A stretch of DNA of 64,000 bases. Source: Streptomycetaceae bacterium (GTDB lineage: Bacteria; Actinomycetota; Actinomycetes; Nanopelagicales; Nanopelagicaceae). The DNA is taken from positions 87,636 through 151,635 of the forward strand of contig JAIXTW010000006.1 of NCBI GenBank assembly GCA_027483765.1, in the 5' to 3' direction. Made by a program: the position numbers and the translations under genes. Shown piece by piece: positions 16,760 through 25,731 of this stretch (position 1 is the first letter of the stretch; each line of letters starts with the position of its first letter). The notes under the pieces were generated by a model. It did not search any database, had not been told where the DNA came from, and saw only the letters and a list, made by a program, of their open reading frames with translations.

Positions 16760-16832
16760 TGTCCCCGGCGGGAGTTGAACCTGCGACCTACCGCTTAGGA
16801 GGCGGTTGCTCTATCCACTGAGCTACGGGGAC
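16760..16832 (-). tRNA. tRNA-Arg (anticodon CCT)
   Basis: Read on the minus strand, the 73-nt sequence folds as a cloverleaf. The acceptor stem is GTCCCCG with CGGGGAC and discriminator A. The D arm contains AGCTCAGTGGATAGAGC, the anticodon stem is ACCGC/GCGGT with loop CTCCTAA (anticodon CCT), and the T loop is GTTCAAC. The CCA end is not encoded. It decodes AGG. Confidence 0.96.
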
Positions 16833-16879
16833 GTGGGCATCATCACTATATGACGAGGCATTGGTAATGATGCTTGGCA

Positions 16880-16903
16880 AAGGTTATCGGTAGAGATAAC
16901 CTT
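16880..16903. repeat. Perfect 9-bp inverted repeat, possible operator
   Basis: AAGGTTATC and GATAACCTT flank a six-base centre GGTAGA. It lies between the divergent tRNA-Arg gene (5' end 16832) and the saccharopine-dehydrogenase-like gene (start 16955). No plus-strand gene ends just upstream and no T-run follows on that strand, so it suits a protein-binding site better than a terminator. A wider 7-bp pair, GCATCAT...ATGATGC, lies just to its left. Confidence 0.4.
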
Positions 16904-16954
16904 CCCCGAACACGCTTACACGAAGTGCGTTAAAAGAATGATGAGAGGCCATCC

Positions 16955-18181
16955 ATGAAAGCGCTCGTTATCGGCGCAGGCGGAGTTGGCAGTGCAATCG
17001 CAAATATCGCAGCACGTAGACCATTTATTACCTCCATGGTCATTGCAGATCGCGCGCTACCACGAGCCCAAGCAGCCGTAACAAAAGTTAATGACTCCCG
17101 ATTTTCAGCGCGGGAGGTGGATGCCTCAGATGTCAGCAATATTCGTTCTCTGATTCGTGAAGTAAACCCCGACATTGTTGTGAATGCCATTGATCCACGA
17201 TTTGTGATGCAAATTTTTCTTGCCTGTGAAGAAGAAGGTGCGCACTACATGGATATGGCGATGTCACTTTCAACGCCTCACCCAACAGATCCCACAAACA
17301 AACCTGGCGTCAAACTGGGTGATGAACAATTCGCTCGCCAAAAAGTATGGAGGGAAAAAGGAATTTACGCAGTTGTCGGAATGGGAATTGAACCAGGCAT
17401 GAGCGATGTCTTTGCGCGCTATGCCCAGGATGAACTCTTCTCGCGTATCGATTACTTGGCTGTGATGGATGGTTCCAATCTAACAGTCGATGGTTTTGAT
17501 TTCGCACCATCATTTTCTATCTGGACAACTATCGAAGAGTGCCTCAATCCGCCGCTGATCTATGAAGAGGGTCGTGGTTGGTACACAACTGAGCCATTTA
17601 GTGAACTCGAAACCTTTGATTTCCCAGAAGGTATCGGCCCAGTTGAATGTGTCAATGTCGAGCACGAAGAAGTAGTACTGATTCCGCAGCAGGTTAAAGC
17701 TAAGCAAGTGCGCTTTAAGTATGGATTAGGTGCGCAATTTATCGAGACTCTGAAAACTATCCACACTCTGGGAATGGATAAGAAAGAGAAAGTAAAGGTT
17801 GGAAACGTGGAGATTTCACCACGTGATTTACTCGCTTCGATTCTTCCTGACCCTGCAACTATCGGCGATCTTATGCATGGTAAGACGTGCGCTGGAACGC
17901 TAGTGAAAGGTCTTGGTAAAGATGGTGCACCCAAGGCGGTCTACATTTACAACGTCGTTGATAACGAGTGGTCGATGAAGAACTATGGCAACCAAGCAGT
18001 TGTATGGCAGACAGCTATTAATCCGCTTATTGCCATGGAACTTATCTCAAACGGGAGTTGGAAGCCGGAAGGAATTTCTGGCCCAGAGTGGTTCCCAGCG
18101 AAACCTTTCCTTGATTTAATTGAGGAGTACGGATCTTCATGGCATATCCGCGATGAACCAACCGAGGGAATAGTTATTTAA
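16955..18181 (+). CDS. Saccharopine-dehydrogenase-family oxidoreductase
   Basis: A 408-residue NAD(P)-dependent protein with the Rossmann signature VIGAGGVGSAIANIAARR (4-21) and the saccharopine/carboxynorspermidine dehydrogenase layout: VNAIDPRFVMQIFLACEEEGAHYMDMA, then a central substrate domain with GMGIEPGMSDVFARYA. The family reduces or forms imine-linked amino-acid or polyamine adducts. Carboxynorspermidine synthase or a lysine-related enzyme is possible, but the sequence alone does not decide. GAGAGG precedes the ATG by 8 bases. The next gene, an SDR, starts directly after its TAA, suggesting co-translation. Confidence 0.85.
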   Translation: MKALVIGAGGVGSAIANIAARRPFITSMVIADRALPRAQAAVTKVNDSRFSAREVDASDVSNIRSLIREVNPDIVVNAIDPRFVMQIFLACEEEGAHYMDMAMSLSTPHPTDPTNKPGVKLGDEQFARQKVWREKGIYAVVGMGIEPGMSDVFARYAQDELFSRIDYLAVMDGSNLTVDGFDFAPSFSIWTTIEECLNPPLIYEEGRGWYTTEPFSELETFDFPEGIGPVECVNVEHEEVVLIPQQVKAKQVRFKYGLGAQFIETLKTIHTLGMDKKEKVKVGNVEISPRDLLASILPDPATIGDLMHGKTCAGTLVKGLGKDGAPKAVYIYNVVDNEWSMKNYGNQAVVWQTAINPLIAMELISNGSWKPEGISGPEWFPAKPFLDLIEEYGSSWHIRDEPTEGIVI

Positions 18182-18946
18182 ATGGCGCAATGGGCTCTTG
18201 TTACAGGTGCAACTGTTGGAATCGGCGAAAGTTTCACACGCTTACTTGCAGCGAAAGGTTACAACATCGCATTAGTAGCTCGTGATGAAGTTCGCTTGCA
18301 CGAGCGCGCAGCAAGCTTGCGTGAAAAGTACGGGGTGCAGACTTTTGTACTCCCGGCGGATTTGGCGACAAAAAGTGGTGTGAAATCAGTAGAGAAGTAC
18401 ATTGAAACGTATGAGATTGAGGTGCTGATTAACAACGCTGGCTTCGGACTTAACAAGGCATTTACCCGAAGTGATTTAGGTGATGAACAAGATCTGCTCA
18501 ATGTTTTGGTGCGTACACCTATGCGTTTGATGCATGTGATTCTGCCCGGAATGAAAGAACGTAGATCCGGAACAATTATCAATGTCTCCTCCGTCGCCAG
18601 TTTTATCGCTGGTGGAACATATAGCGCCGCCAAGTCTTATCTGACAGTGATCTCTGAATCACTCAACGCTGACTTGAGGGGCAGTGGAGTAAAAATCTCA
18701 GCGCTCTGCCCTGGATTTACTCGTACCGAATTTCATAAACGTGGGCGGATGAAGATGAATGGGCTACCAAGTTTCATGTGGCTCGACGCCGATAAATTGG
18801 TTGCCAAGTCTTGGAAAGATGCTCAATCAAATAAGCCGATAAGTATTCCGGGCTGGCAGTACAAACTACTTGTGGCACTTATTGCAATTACACCAAGAAG
18901 TATCATCCGCCGAGTCCGAATTGATGAAGGTAAGACGAAGCGCTAG
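18182..18946 (+). CDS. Short-chain dehydrogenase/reductase (SDR)
   Basis: A 254-residue classical SDR. It has the cofactor motif TGATVGIGESF (8-18), NNAGFG at about 86, the catalytic serine in INVSSVASF and YSAAK (tyrosine and lysine, about 150-154), and PGFTRTEFH after it. It resembles the DltE/YdfG-type subfamily acting on small hydroxy compounds or acyl chains; the substrate is unknown. It begins directly after the stop of the saccharopine-dehydrogenase-like gene and converges on the DEAD-box helicase, leaving 8 bases. The two genes form a bicistronic unit. Confidence 0.88.
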   Translation: MAQWALVTGATVGIGESFTRLLAAKGYNIALVARDEVRLHERAASLREKYGVQTFVLPADLATKSGVKSVEKYIETYEIEVLINNAGFGLNKAFTRSDLGDEQDLLNVLVRTPMRLMHVILPGMKERRSGTIINVSSVASFIAGGTYSAAKSYLTVISESLNADLRGSGVKISALCPGFTRTEFHKRGRMKMNGLPSFMWLDADKLVAKSWKDAQSNKPISIPGWQYKLLVALIAITPRSIIRRVRIDEGKTKR

Positions 18947-18954
18947 CTAAATAG

Positions 18955-21135
18955 TTAGCGCCCGCGACGGCTATTGCCACCGCGATATCCACCACTGCTG
19001 CCACCACGGCGATTTCCACCACCTGAACGCGATCCGCTTTGTGGGCTCTTGCGCTCCATTACTGGTGGAACATATGGCACACCTGATGGCTCTTGCGCAC
19101 CAGTGATCACCATAAGTTTTTCATCGAGTGGGCGAACATCGTGGAACTTCGGTGTCACACCTGCGCGTGAGAGAAGTCCAGATACTGCACGTGAATTCTT
19201 TGATGATGACAAGGTAACTACAGTTCCTGATTCGCCAGCGCGAGCTGTACGACCTGAACGGTGTAGGTAATCCTTATGATCTTGTGGCAGATCTACGTGA
19301 ACAACAAGTGAGATGCCATCGACGTGAATACCGCGTGCTGCAACATCAGTTGCAACGAGCGCTGAATTTTCTTGCTCCTTGAAGAGTGCAAGTGTGCGAG
19401 TACGTACCGCTTGTGACTTTCCACCGTGAAGTGCGCCAACTGGAACACCAGCGTTAGCAAGCTTGTCTGCTAAGCGATCGGCGCCACGTTGTGTCTTTAC
19501 GAAGAGAATTGTCTTTCCGTTACGTGCTGCAATCTGCGATGTAATGTCATCTTTATCGCCAGGGTGCATTTGAAGAACATGGTGCTCCATAGTTGAAACA
19601 GAGGCACGGTCATTCTGCAATGAGTGTGTCTTTGGGTTCTTCAGGTACTGCTTAACGAGTGAATCAACTCCGCGGTCGAGCGTTGCTGAGAAGAGTAGGC
19701 GTTGTCCATCGAGATGAGCCTGATCAAGAATTTCCTTCACTACTGGAAGGAATCCCATATCTGCCATCTGATCTGCTTCATCGAGGACAGTTATCTGAAG
19801 TTGATCTAACTGAACTTCATTCTTGTTGAGTAAATCAATCAGGCGACCTGGTGTCGCTACCAAAATTGCGGTTGCCTTGCGCATTGCAGTGATCTGCTTT
19901 GCATAAGGCATTCCACCTGCGATAACTACTGATTCGTGGCCAACGGCGCGAGCAAGTGGACGAAGTACTTCATCGATTTGCTGTGCGAGTTCGCGAGTAG
20001 GAGTCAAGATAAGCGCCAATGGCTTATGTGGACGAGCAACCTTGTCGCTGATATTTGTCAGTAACGCGAGGCTGAATGCAAGTGTTTTTCCTGATCCAGT
20101 TTGCCCGCGGCCCAAGATGTCATGGCCAGCGAGCGCATCTGGAAGTGTTGCAATCTGAATTGGAAATGGGTGCATGATTCCTTGGGCACTGAGCGCATTT
20201 GATAGCGCAGGTGCAATTCCAAGATCACGGAAGGTTGTTGTCACCTCAGTAAGCGGAGTTGCCTCAACTAAATTGGCATCGGCAAGGTTTACTGAAATGT
20301 AATTATCATCTGCACCGAAATCGGTTGCCGCATTTGAATGCGTCTTTGATGCGCGACGGTCATCGCGTGCATATGCCGGTGAATCGTTACGGCGATCGCG
20401 AGCTGGACGCTGTGAGGTTTCAGTATCGCGAGCTGGCCCAGTGCCGCGTGATGATGCACTGCGCGATGATGCGCTGCGAGTTGATGCACCACGTGGCGCA
20501 CTTGGATTGAACTTTTCGCGCTTCTGGGGAATAAAGTTTGGACGACCATCATCGGAGCGAGCAATCTTCGCCTTCACTGCTTCGCGACGATTTGTTGGGC
20601 GTGTGTCCGATTGAATTGGACGCTCTGGACGATCTGGGCGGAACGGACGTGATGCGCGCTCTGCCCGATCTTCCACAAACTTTGCAGCGCGTGAGACAGG
20701 CTTTGCTGAACGTGATGCAGGCTTGGCAGAACGTGAATCAAATTCAGCACGCTTTGGCGCGGAACCCTTGAATGCTTTTGCTGGCTTAGAGAATGTGCGC
20801 TCTTCGCGACTCTGCTTTGGATTTCCTTTTGGAGCACCTTCAATATTTTTAGACTTCGATGCGGTGCGCTCTTGAAAACGTTGTGCGCGTAGCTTGGAAC
20901 GATCTGCTACTCGAACTTCCTTCTTAGAAACAACTTCGCGATCTGAATAACGTTGGGTTGCAGCCTTTGGTGCAACAGCCGGCTTGGACTCTGCGCTGCG
21001 CTTGGCAGATCCGCGAGCAGCAGGCTTTGCAACTGCGGTCTTACGCGCAGCTTTCTGGGCGGTTGTATGGCGGGGCTTACCTTTTGCGGCGCGACGAGCT
21101 TTGCCGGGGGCAGCGGTACGTGTTTGTAGAGACAT
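18955..21135 (-). CDS. DEAD-box RNA helicase with long basic disordered N-terminus
   Basis: ATP-dependent RNA helicase, probably for ribosome assembly or RNA unwinding at low temperature. About 280 N-terminal residues are Ala/Lys/Arg/Ser-rich and low-complexity, followed by the Q motif and the two RecA domains: GRGQTGSGKTLAFSLAL (Walker A), PTRELAQQ, TPGRLIDLL, VLDEADQMADMGF, SATL, and HRSGRTARAGESG (motif VI). The C-terminus is Gly/Arg-rich, an RNA-binding tail. ATG 21135 (MSLQTRT) is preferred; TTG 21162 in frame would add 9 residues. The long leader space upstream (about 275 bases) could hold cold-responsive control, but no motif is recognised. Confidence 0.93.
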   Translation of the reverse strand: MSLQTRTAAPGKARRAAKGKPRHTTAQKAARKTAVAKPAARGSAKRSAESKPAVAPKAATQRYSDREVVSKKEVRVADRSKLRAQRFQERTASKSKNIEGAPKGNPKQSREERTFSKPAKAFKGSAPKRAEFDSRSAKPASRSAKPVSRAAKFVEDRAERASRPFRPDRPERPIQSDTRPTNRREAVKAKIARSDDGRPNFIPQKREKFNPSAPRGASTRSASSRSASSRGTGPARDTETSQRPARDRRNDSPAYARDDRRASKTHSNAATDFGADDNYISVNLADANLVEATPLTEVTTTFRDLGIAPALSNALSAQGIMHPFPIQIATLPDALAGHDILGRGQTGSGKTLAFSLALLTNISDKVARPHKPLALILTPTRELAQQIDEVLRPLARAVGHESVVIAGGMPYAKQITAMRKATAILVATPGRLIDLLNKNEVQLDQLQITVLDEADQMADMGFLPVVKEILDQAHLDGQRLLFSATLDRGVDSLVKQYLKNPKTHSLQNDRASVSTMEHHVLQMHPGDKDDITSQIAARNGKTILFVKTQRGADRLADKLANAGVPVGALHGGKSQAVRTRTLALFKEQENSALVATDVAARGIHVDGISLVVHVDLPQDHKDYLHRSGRTARAGESGTVVTLSSSKNSRAVSGLLSRAGVTPKFHDVRPLDEKLMVITGAQEPSGVPYVPPVMERKSPQSGSRSGGGNRRGGSSGGYRGGNSRRGR

Positions 21136-21412
21136 GAAAATAGACACCAATCGAGACGACAAGCGCGTCTCGGTTAGATCGGCCAGCTAGTTGAACTAGG
21201 GCCATCAGGGTCTTGATAAGACTCGCAAGTAAGTGGCCGTGCGGCGCACTTTGGGGGGGAAGTACATCGATGCAGGATGCTTCGATGGGCTAATCATACA
21301 TGCAAAACAGGTATGCAAAATTCACACGATTTTCTATGCTGGAACTAGTGCCTTTACGCGGGAAATTAAGCGAGCCTCGCTACTATTACCGCATATTCGA
21401 CGGAGGTTTTAC

Positions 21413-22018
21413 ATGTCTCGCAAATTAGCAGCCGCAGTACTTTCAGCAGCCGTTATCGCTGGTGGTCTCTTTGCCGCACCAGCATCTGCCGCAAAAATCA
21501 GCAATGGCGCTGCCTGTTCTAAGGTCAATGCGATGACTACCGTATCTGGTTACAAGTACAAGTGTGCAAAAAATTCGATGGTGAAGAATTCAAAACTTAC
21601 CTGGCTCTCAGTTGAGTGCCTCACCGCTGTTTCTCAATATCAGGCCGCTGTAAAGGCTCAGAAGAGTGTAGGAAATGTTGCAGAACAGACTGCACAACTA
21701 GATGCCGAACTTCAAAAGGCAACCGAAGCCCTTGCGAGCGTAACTACCGCTTATGAGAACGCGCGGGCGCAGGTAACAAAGTCACAGGCGTCACTGAATG
21801 CCTCTACTAATGCATCTGAAAAGTTGGCACTTTCCGGTGCGCTCTCAAAGCTTGCAAACGCCGTACTCATTCTCAGTGGCTCCAAGTCAAAGCTTTCAGC
21901 ACAGGTAAATGATCTTGAATCAAAGAAGGCTCTACTACTCAGCGCTCCCGCTGCATTTAAAGACAGCATTTCAGATGCAAAGTCCTCTGCAAACCTTCTC
22001 TGCCGAAAAGGTTACTAA
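21413..22018 (+). CDS. Secreted coiled-coil protein
   Basis: A 201-residue protein with a signal peptide (MSRKLAAAVLSAAVIAGGLFAAPASA). A short mature domain contains two cysteines (NGAACSKVNAMTTVSGYKYKC) and a third Cys shortly after. A long Ala/Lys/Ser/Gln-rich heptad region (about 80-180) is predicted to form a coiled coil, and the protein ends LLCRKGY. The frame is open back to 21233, but ATG 21413 has GGAGG seven bases upstream and starts the signal peptide. No known family is recognised. It is presumably a cell-envelope or surface-associated structural protein. Confidence 0.85.
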   Translation: MSRKLAAAVLSAAVIAGGLFAAPASAAKISNGAACSKVNAMTTVSGYKYKCAKNSMVKNSKLTWLSVECLTAVSQYQAAVKAQKSVGNVAEQTAQLDAELQKATEALASVTTAYENARAQVTKSQASLNASTNASEKLALSGALSKLANAVLILSGSKSKLSAQVNDLESKKALLLSAPAAFKDSISDAKSSANLLCRKGY

Positions 22019-22086
22019 GCCGCCCCATCACCTGCAGTAAGGCTTCCCCTATTTAAGGCTGCAACTCACTCCTGTTTAATTTATGG

Positions 22087-23451
22087 GTGTATCGCACCAT
22101 TAGATTAATTCCGGCAGCGCTACTACTTCTTCACATCCTGCTTAAAATCTTTATTCGAGATAACTCACTCGCTATTGATCTCTTCCTCTACAACGCAATC
22201 TGGGTATGTGCCATCGCCGCAGTTACCCAAGCGCCGCTCAGCAATGATCCGGTGGCTGTTGCAACAACCTCACTTGCTATTGGTTTTTGGGGAATTGGTT
22301 CAACGCTCAATAGTTATGGTGATTTCTATTCGCTCTCAACTACTTCCGAGTTCATCGCGCAACTTAGTTACGCACTTTTCTATCCACTTTTACTAGTAGC
22401 AATTCCCCGTGCGCTTACGCGCGGGCGACGACTAAACCCCATCGAAATACTGGATTCAATAATTTTTGGATTAGGAATTTCATCTATAGCTACAGCGTTA
22501 TTTCTTGCCAAAGTTTTCCCAGAATCCTTTTCAGATCTGCGTAATCAGTTCTTTTCACTGTTATTTCCAATCTCTGATCTGTTGTTGCTGACAATTGCAG
22601 CAATTGCAGTGATCACACACCGCTTACAAGTAAGAGCTCTCATGCTTTTTGCCGGAATCCTCATCTTTAGTGCATCAGATTTGTTCTACTTATGGCTCTC
22701 GGTTAATCAGAGTTACACCTTTGGCCAGATTACCGATGATGGCTGGCTCGTTGGCATAGTCATTATTGCTACTTCATTCTGGCGCGCGCAAAGCACGAGC
22801 TCCTCGGAGATAAACATCCATCCAGTCTTTATTGCGCTCTCAATATTTATCAGCCCTACCTTGCTGGCGCTGATGGCGCTACGTCCAGGAATCTTCTCGA
22901 TCTATATCTTGATTCCTACAATTGCCACGCTCTTCTTGGGTTTTATTCGAATGACAATTGTTATTAGACAAGCACGAAATCTTGGTGAGGAGAAAGTTCT
23001 CGCTAGGACCGATGAGTTAACTGGACTCCCCAATCGTCGACGGTTGGTGGCAGAACTTGAGACTTTTTCACAAGCAGAAGGTGCGCTCCTACTTCTTGAT
23101 CTCAATGAGTTTAAACCGGTGAATGATCAACATGGACATGAAGTCGGCGATCTCATATTGCAACAAGTAGCGCAGCGATTTAGTCGCTCACTTCCAACTG
23201 GAGCAGTCTTGGCCCGATTAGGTGGTGATGAGTTTGGTGTTTTGGTAACCGGTAATTACGAAACCACCTTGGAAGCTGCCTTTGCGCTGCAAGCAACGCT
23301 AAGTTACCCATTTGTGATTCGGGGAAAATCAATCATGATCGGCGTCAGTATCGGACATGCTCACAACGATGGCGAAAGTAATCTACTTGAGCGTGCCGAT
23401 GCCGCCATGTATGAAGCAAAGCGAACGGGTGCCGGAGTTCTCTCTTCGTAG
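22087..23451 (+). CDS. Membrane-anchored diguanylate cyclase (GGDEF)
   Basis: A 454-residue protein that should make cyclic di-GMP. About 290 N-terminal residues form roughly eight to nine hydrophobic helices, an integral membrane sensor without a recognised named domain. The C-terminal GGDEF domain begins with RTDELTGLPNRR and has LDLNEFKPVND and the intact active loop LARLGGDEFGVLV. The allosteric RxxD site is absent (PTGA at that position), so product inhibition is not expected. No EAL or HD-GYP domain is encoded in the window. Start is GTG; a TTTAAT hexamer lies six bases before it. Confidence 0.9.
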   Translation: MYRTIRLIPAALLLLHILLKIFIRDNSLAIDLFLYNAIWVCAIAAVTQAPLSNDPVAVATTSLAIGFWGIGSTLNSYGDFYSLSTTSEFIAQLSYALFYPLLLVAIPRALTRGRRLNPIEILDSIIFGLGISSIATALFLAKVFPESFSDLRNQFFSLLFPISDLLLLTIAAIAVITHRLQVRALMLFAGILIFSASDLFYLWLSVNQSYTFGQITDDGWLVGIVIIATSFWRAQSTSSSEINIHPVFIALSIFISPTLLALMALRPGIFSIYILIPTIATLFLGFIRMTIVIRQARNLGEEKVLARTDELTGLPNRRRLVAELETFSQAEGALLLLDLNEFKPVNDQHGHEVGDLILQQVAQRFSRSLPTGAVLARLGGDEFGVLVTGNYETTLEAAFALQATLSYPFVIRGKSIMIGVSIGHAHNDGESNLLERADAAMYEAKRTGAGVLSS

Positions 23452-23454
23452 TGA

Positions 23455-24711
23455 CTAGAGCTTATGCAGCTTAGTTTTAATTCCGACCCAGCTACCAAGA
23501 AATACAAAGGCGAAGAAAACCCAGCCCGAGAGTGCAAATGCCTGTGTGCCAGATAAGAGAACACCGATGGTGCAACCAAGTGAAATCATTGAGCCCCAAC
23601 CCAACAAGATTCCACCAAGAAGTGCGGTCGCACTATTTCGAACAGTAGGTAGCGCCGGTTTAAAGCGATTGCCGGCAAATGCTGCGGCGAAGGAAGATGC
23701 CACAATTCCAATGATGAGCCATCCGTTATTGGTGATGGCCTCGGAGATAACAGCAATGCAACCAGCCATACGATCTAAGCCAACGAGAGTTTCATCGCCA
23801 ATTTTATTATCGGTCATGAAAGTTCTTGCCTGCGTGCTTATCTGTCGTGTTACGCCCAATGGTTCCACGCGTAGGTAGGCGATCGTTCCGAGTACTCCAA
23901 CCAATAGCCCCGTTGTAATTGGGCTCCAGCGATCGGTAATCGCACGTTTGAAAGATGTTGCAATAGAAATCGGACCTGTGTACTGCGCCCGCAGCGGCTC
24001 TGAATTCTTGCCTTTGCGAATAGCAAATTGTGCAATTGCTATTAACGCCAGAAATGTAATTATCAGCGATCCTGAATATCCAAAGTAATGTGGAAGCCAA
24101 ATTGTTGGTGCATCTGCGATTGCCCGCAGGTACAGCCAATTCCAAGAGAGAAATGCGAGTACAAAACCAATCAGCGTTCCAAAGAGCGCTGGGATTGCAC
24201 GAATATAGCCTTGCCCTAAACGATACAAATGGCCACTTATACAAGCGCCAGAAAGTGCCATACCAATTCCAAAAGCAAAAGCTGAGAGAACAAGTACCCA
24301 GCTCACTGGTCCAATGTGGGCAGCAGGTGGAAGTCGATCGGTAGTTGTATCAGGCAAAAATTGTCCGAAGATAACTGCGTAACCGATAGATCCGGTAGCA
24401 ATCGCAATCAGAATAGAGAGAAACGGTGTGGTGTTCTTATCTTCAATGCCATCACGAAAAATACAGAAGAAACAGAATCGACCACGTTCCAGCAATAGAC
24501 CAAGGCTTGCACCAATGAGTAGTGAGATTGGTGCGTTCGATGGGTTATCAGATGATGATAGTAAAAACGCTACGCCCAGCAGGGCGGCAATAACCGCTAG
24601 CGAGATTCCAGTTCGAATCTTTTCAGCGCGTGTCCACACAGGAAGAAGAGCCCCGAGGTTCTCGGGGCTCTTCTCTGACTGCTGTGAAGTGCTAATTACG
24701 CTGCTCCCCAA
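23455..24711 (-). CDS. YeeE/YedE (TsuA-like) thiosulfate/sulfur transporter
   Basis: A membrane protein of up to 418 residues with about ten helices. The conserved cysteines of the YeeE/TsuA family are present in three places: ERGRFCFFCIFRD, LSGACISGH and SLGCTIGVLLSG. TsuA relays thiosulfate through such cysteines. The gene directly follows a secreted rhodanese, so a thiosulfate/persulfide uptake role is likely. The start is uncertain. The frame is open to a TTG at 24711, overlapping the rhodanese stop by 3 codons, but a strong hairpin (24644-24674) lies in its first 22 codons. GTG 24639, just after the hairpin, starts closer to the first helix. GGDEF and this gene converge. Confidence 0.88.
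   Translation of the reverse strand: MGSSVISTSQQSEKSPENLGALLPVWTRAEKIRTGISLAVIAALLGVAFLLSSSDNPSNAPISLLIGASLGLLLERGRFCFFCIFRDGIEDKNTTPFLSILIAIATGSIGYAVIFGQFLPDTTTDRLPPAAHIGPVSWVLVLSAFAFGIGMALSGACISGHLYRLGQGYIRAIPALFGTLIGFVLAFLSWNWLYLRAIADAPTIWLPHYFGYSGSLIITFLALIAIAQFAIRKGKNSEPLRAQYTGPISIATSFKRAITDRWSPITTGLLVGVLGTIAYLRVEPLGVTRQISTQARTFMTDNKIGDETLVGLDRMAGCIAVISEAITNNGWLIIGIVASSFAAAFAGNRFKPALPTVRNSATALLGGILLGWGSMISLGCTIGVLLSGTQAFALSGWVFFAFVFLGSWVGIKTKLHKL
24644..24674 (-). terminator. Strong hairpin between rhodanese and YeeE coding regions
   Basis: A perfect 14-bp GC-rich inverted repeat (arms AGAAGAGCCCCGAG and its complement, 3-base loop) lies 22 bases after the rhodanese TAA and inside the 5' end of the yeeE frame. 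It resembles other hairpins ending genes here, such as after groEL. Only a weak T-rich tail follows (TCTTCC). It may partly terminate or process the rhodanese mRNA and lower yeeE expression. Confidence 0.6.
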
Positions 24712-25646
24712 ATTGTTCCGGAAGGATTGCTAATTGGAACACCGACTGAGTTTCCGTACTCTGTCCATGATCCGTCATAGTTCTTCACCTTCTGGAATCC
24801 GAGGATTTCGCTCAGTACAAACCATGTCAGTGAGGAACGCTCACCAATACGGCAGTAGGTAATGATCTGATCTGTGCCAGTGACACCCTTATCGGCATAG
24901 AGTTTCTTCAACTCTGCCACTGTCTTAAAGGTTCCATCAGCATTTACATTTGAACCCCAAGGGACATTGATTGCACCCGGAATGTGGCCCGCACGTACTG
25001 CTAGCTCCTGGAAACCTGGAGCTGCAAAAAGCTTGCCGCTAAATTCATCTGCACCACGAATATCAATAAGTGTTGCAATCTTTGTCTTCTTTGCTACCGG
25101 AAGAACATCCTTTGCCAAGCTTGCGCGAAGGTTCTTGTCAGGGTTATTTGCAACAAAGTTGCCAGCCTTAAATGTCGGGACAGCTGTTGTTAGCGCGCGA
25201 CCATCTTTCTCCCACTTCACTCTTCCGCCGTCTAGAACGCGAACATCCTTCTGACCGTAGATGTTAAAGATCCATGCTCCCCAAGCGGCGAACCAGTTGT
25301 TCTTATCGCCATAGAGAACGACGGTTGTGTTATCGCTGATGCCTGCTTTTTGCGCAAGTTCAGTGAACTTAGCCTGGCTGATGATGTCGCGATTTACTGT
25401 GTCAACGAGATCTGTATGCCAAACGAACTTAATTGAGTTCTTAATGTGTCCACGCTCGTAGATGCCAGGTTCAGTGCTGACTTCAATAATGCGAACATTT
25501 GGGTTATCAATGTTCTGTTCTAGCCAATCAGGTTGCGCAACTGCACGCGACTGATTCTTTGGACGTGCATCAGCAGGAACGACGCCTGTCGATGTAAAGA
25601 GCGCGGCAACTGCTGCTGCCGCGAGTACTTTTCTTGAAATTGACAT
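24696..25646 (-). CDS. Secreted thiosulfate sulfurtransferase (rhodanese)
   Basis: A 316-residue two-domain rhodanese that transfers sulfane sulfur from thiosulfate to a thiol acceptor. The N-terminus MSISRKVLAAAAVAALFTSTGVVPADA is a Sec signal peptide, so it acts outside the membrane, unlike the cytosolic CysA/SseA enzymes. The inactive N-domain (about 40-160) is followed by the catalytic domain with the loop CRIGERSS, carrying the reactive cysteine. It ends GNSVGVPISNPSG. AGGA precedes the ATG. A 19-residue Cys-ended leader peptide lies 85 bases upstream and a YeeE transporter lies downstream, so the unit looks like a cysteine-regulated sulfur uptake system. Confidence 0.92.
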   Translation of the reverse strand: MSISRKVLAAAAVAALFTSTGVVPADARPKNQSRAVAQPDWLEQNIDNPNVRIIEVSTEPGIYERGHIKNSIKFVWHTDLVDTVNRDIISQAKFTELAQKAGISDNTTVVLYGDKNNWFAAWGAWIFNIYGQKDVRVLDGGRVKWEKDGRALTTAVPTFKAGNFVANNPDKNLRASLAKDVLPVAKKTKIATLIDIRGADEFSGKLFAAPGFQELAVRAGHIPGAINVPWGSNVNADGTFKTVAELKKLYADKGVTGTDQIITYCRIGERSSLTWFVLSEILGFQKVKNYDGSWTEYGNSVGVPISNPSGTIWGAA

Positions 25647-25731
25647 TTTTTTCCTATTCTTAGTTATAAGTGAAATCTATTTTTTGCAGAAAACTAAATA
25701 GTGAAGCTAGGGAAATCTGAGGTAAGAAAAA

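Noticed and set aside
20259..20843. Several overlapping open frames inside the helicase N-terminal extension
   Set aside because: The disordered repetitive DNA keeps other frames open; the products are His/Arg/Gln-rich shadows without start signals.
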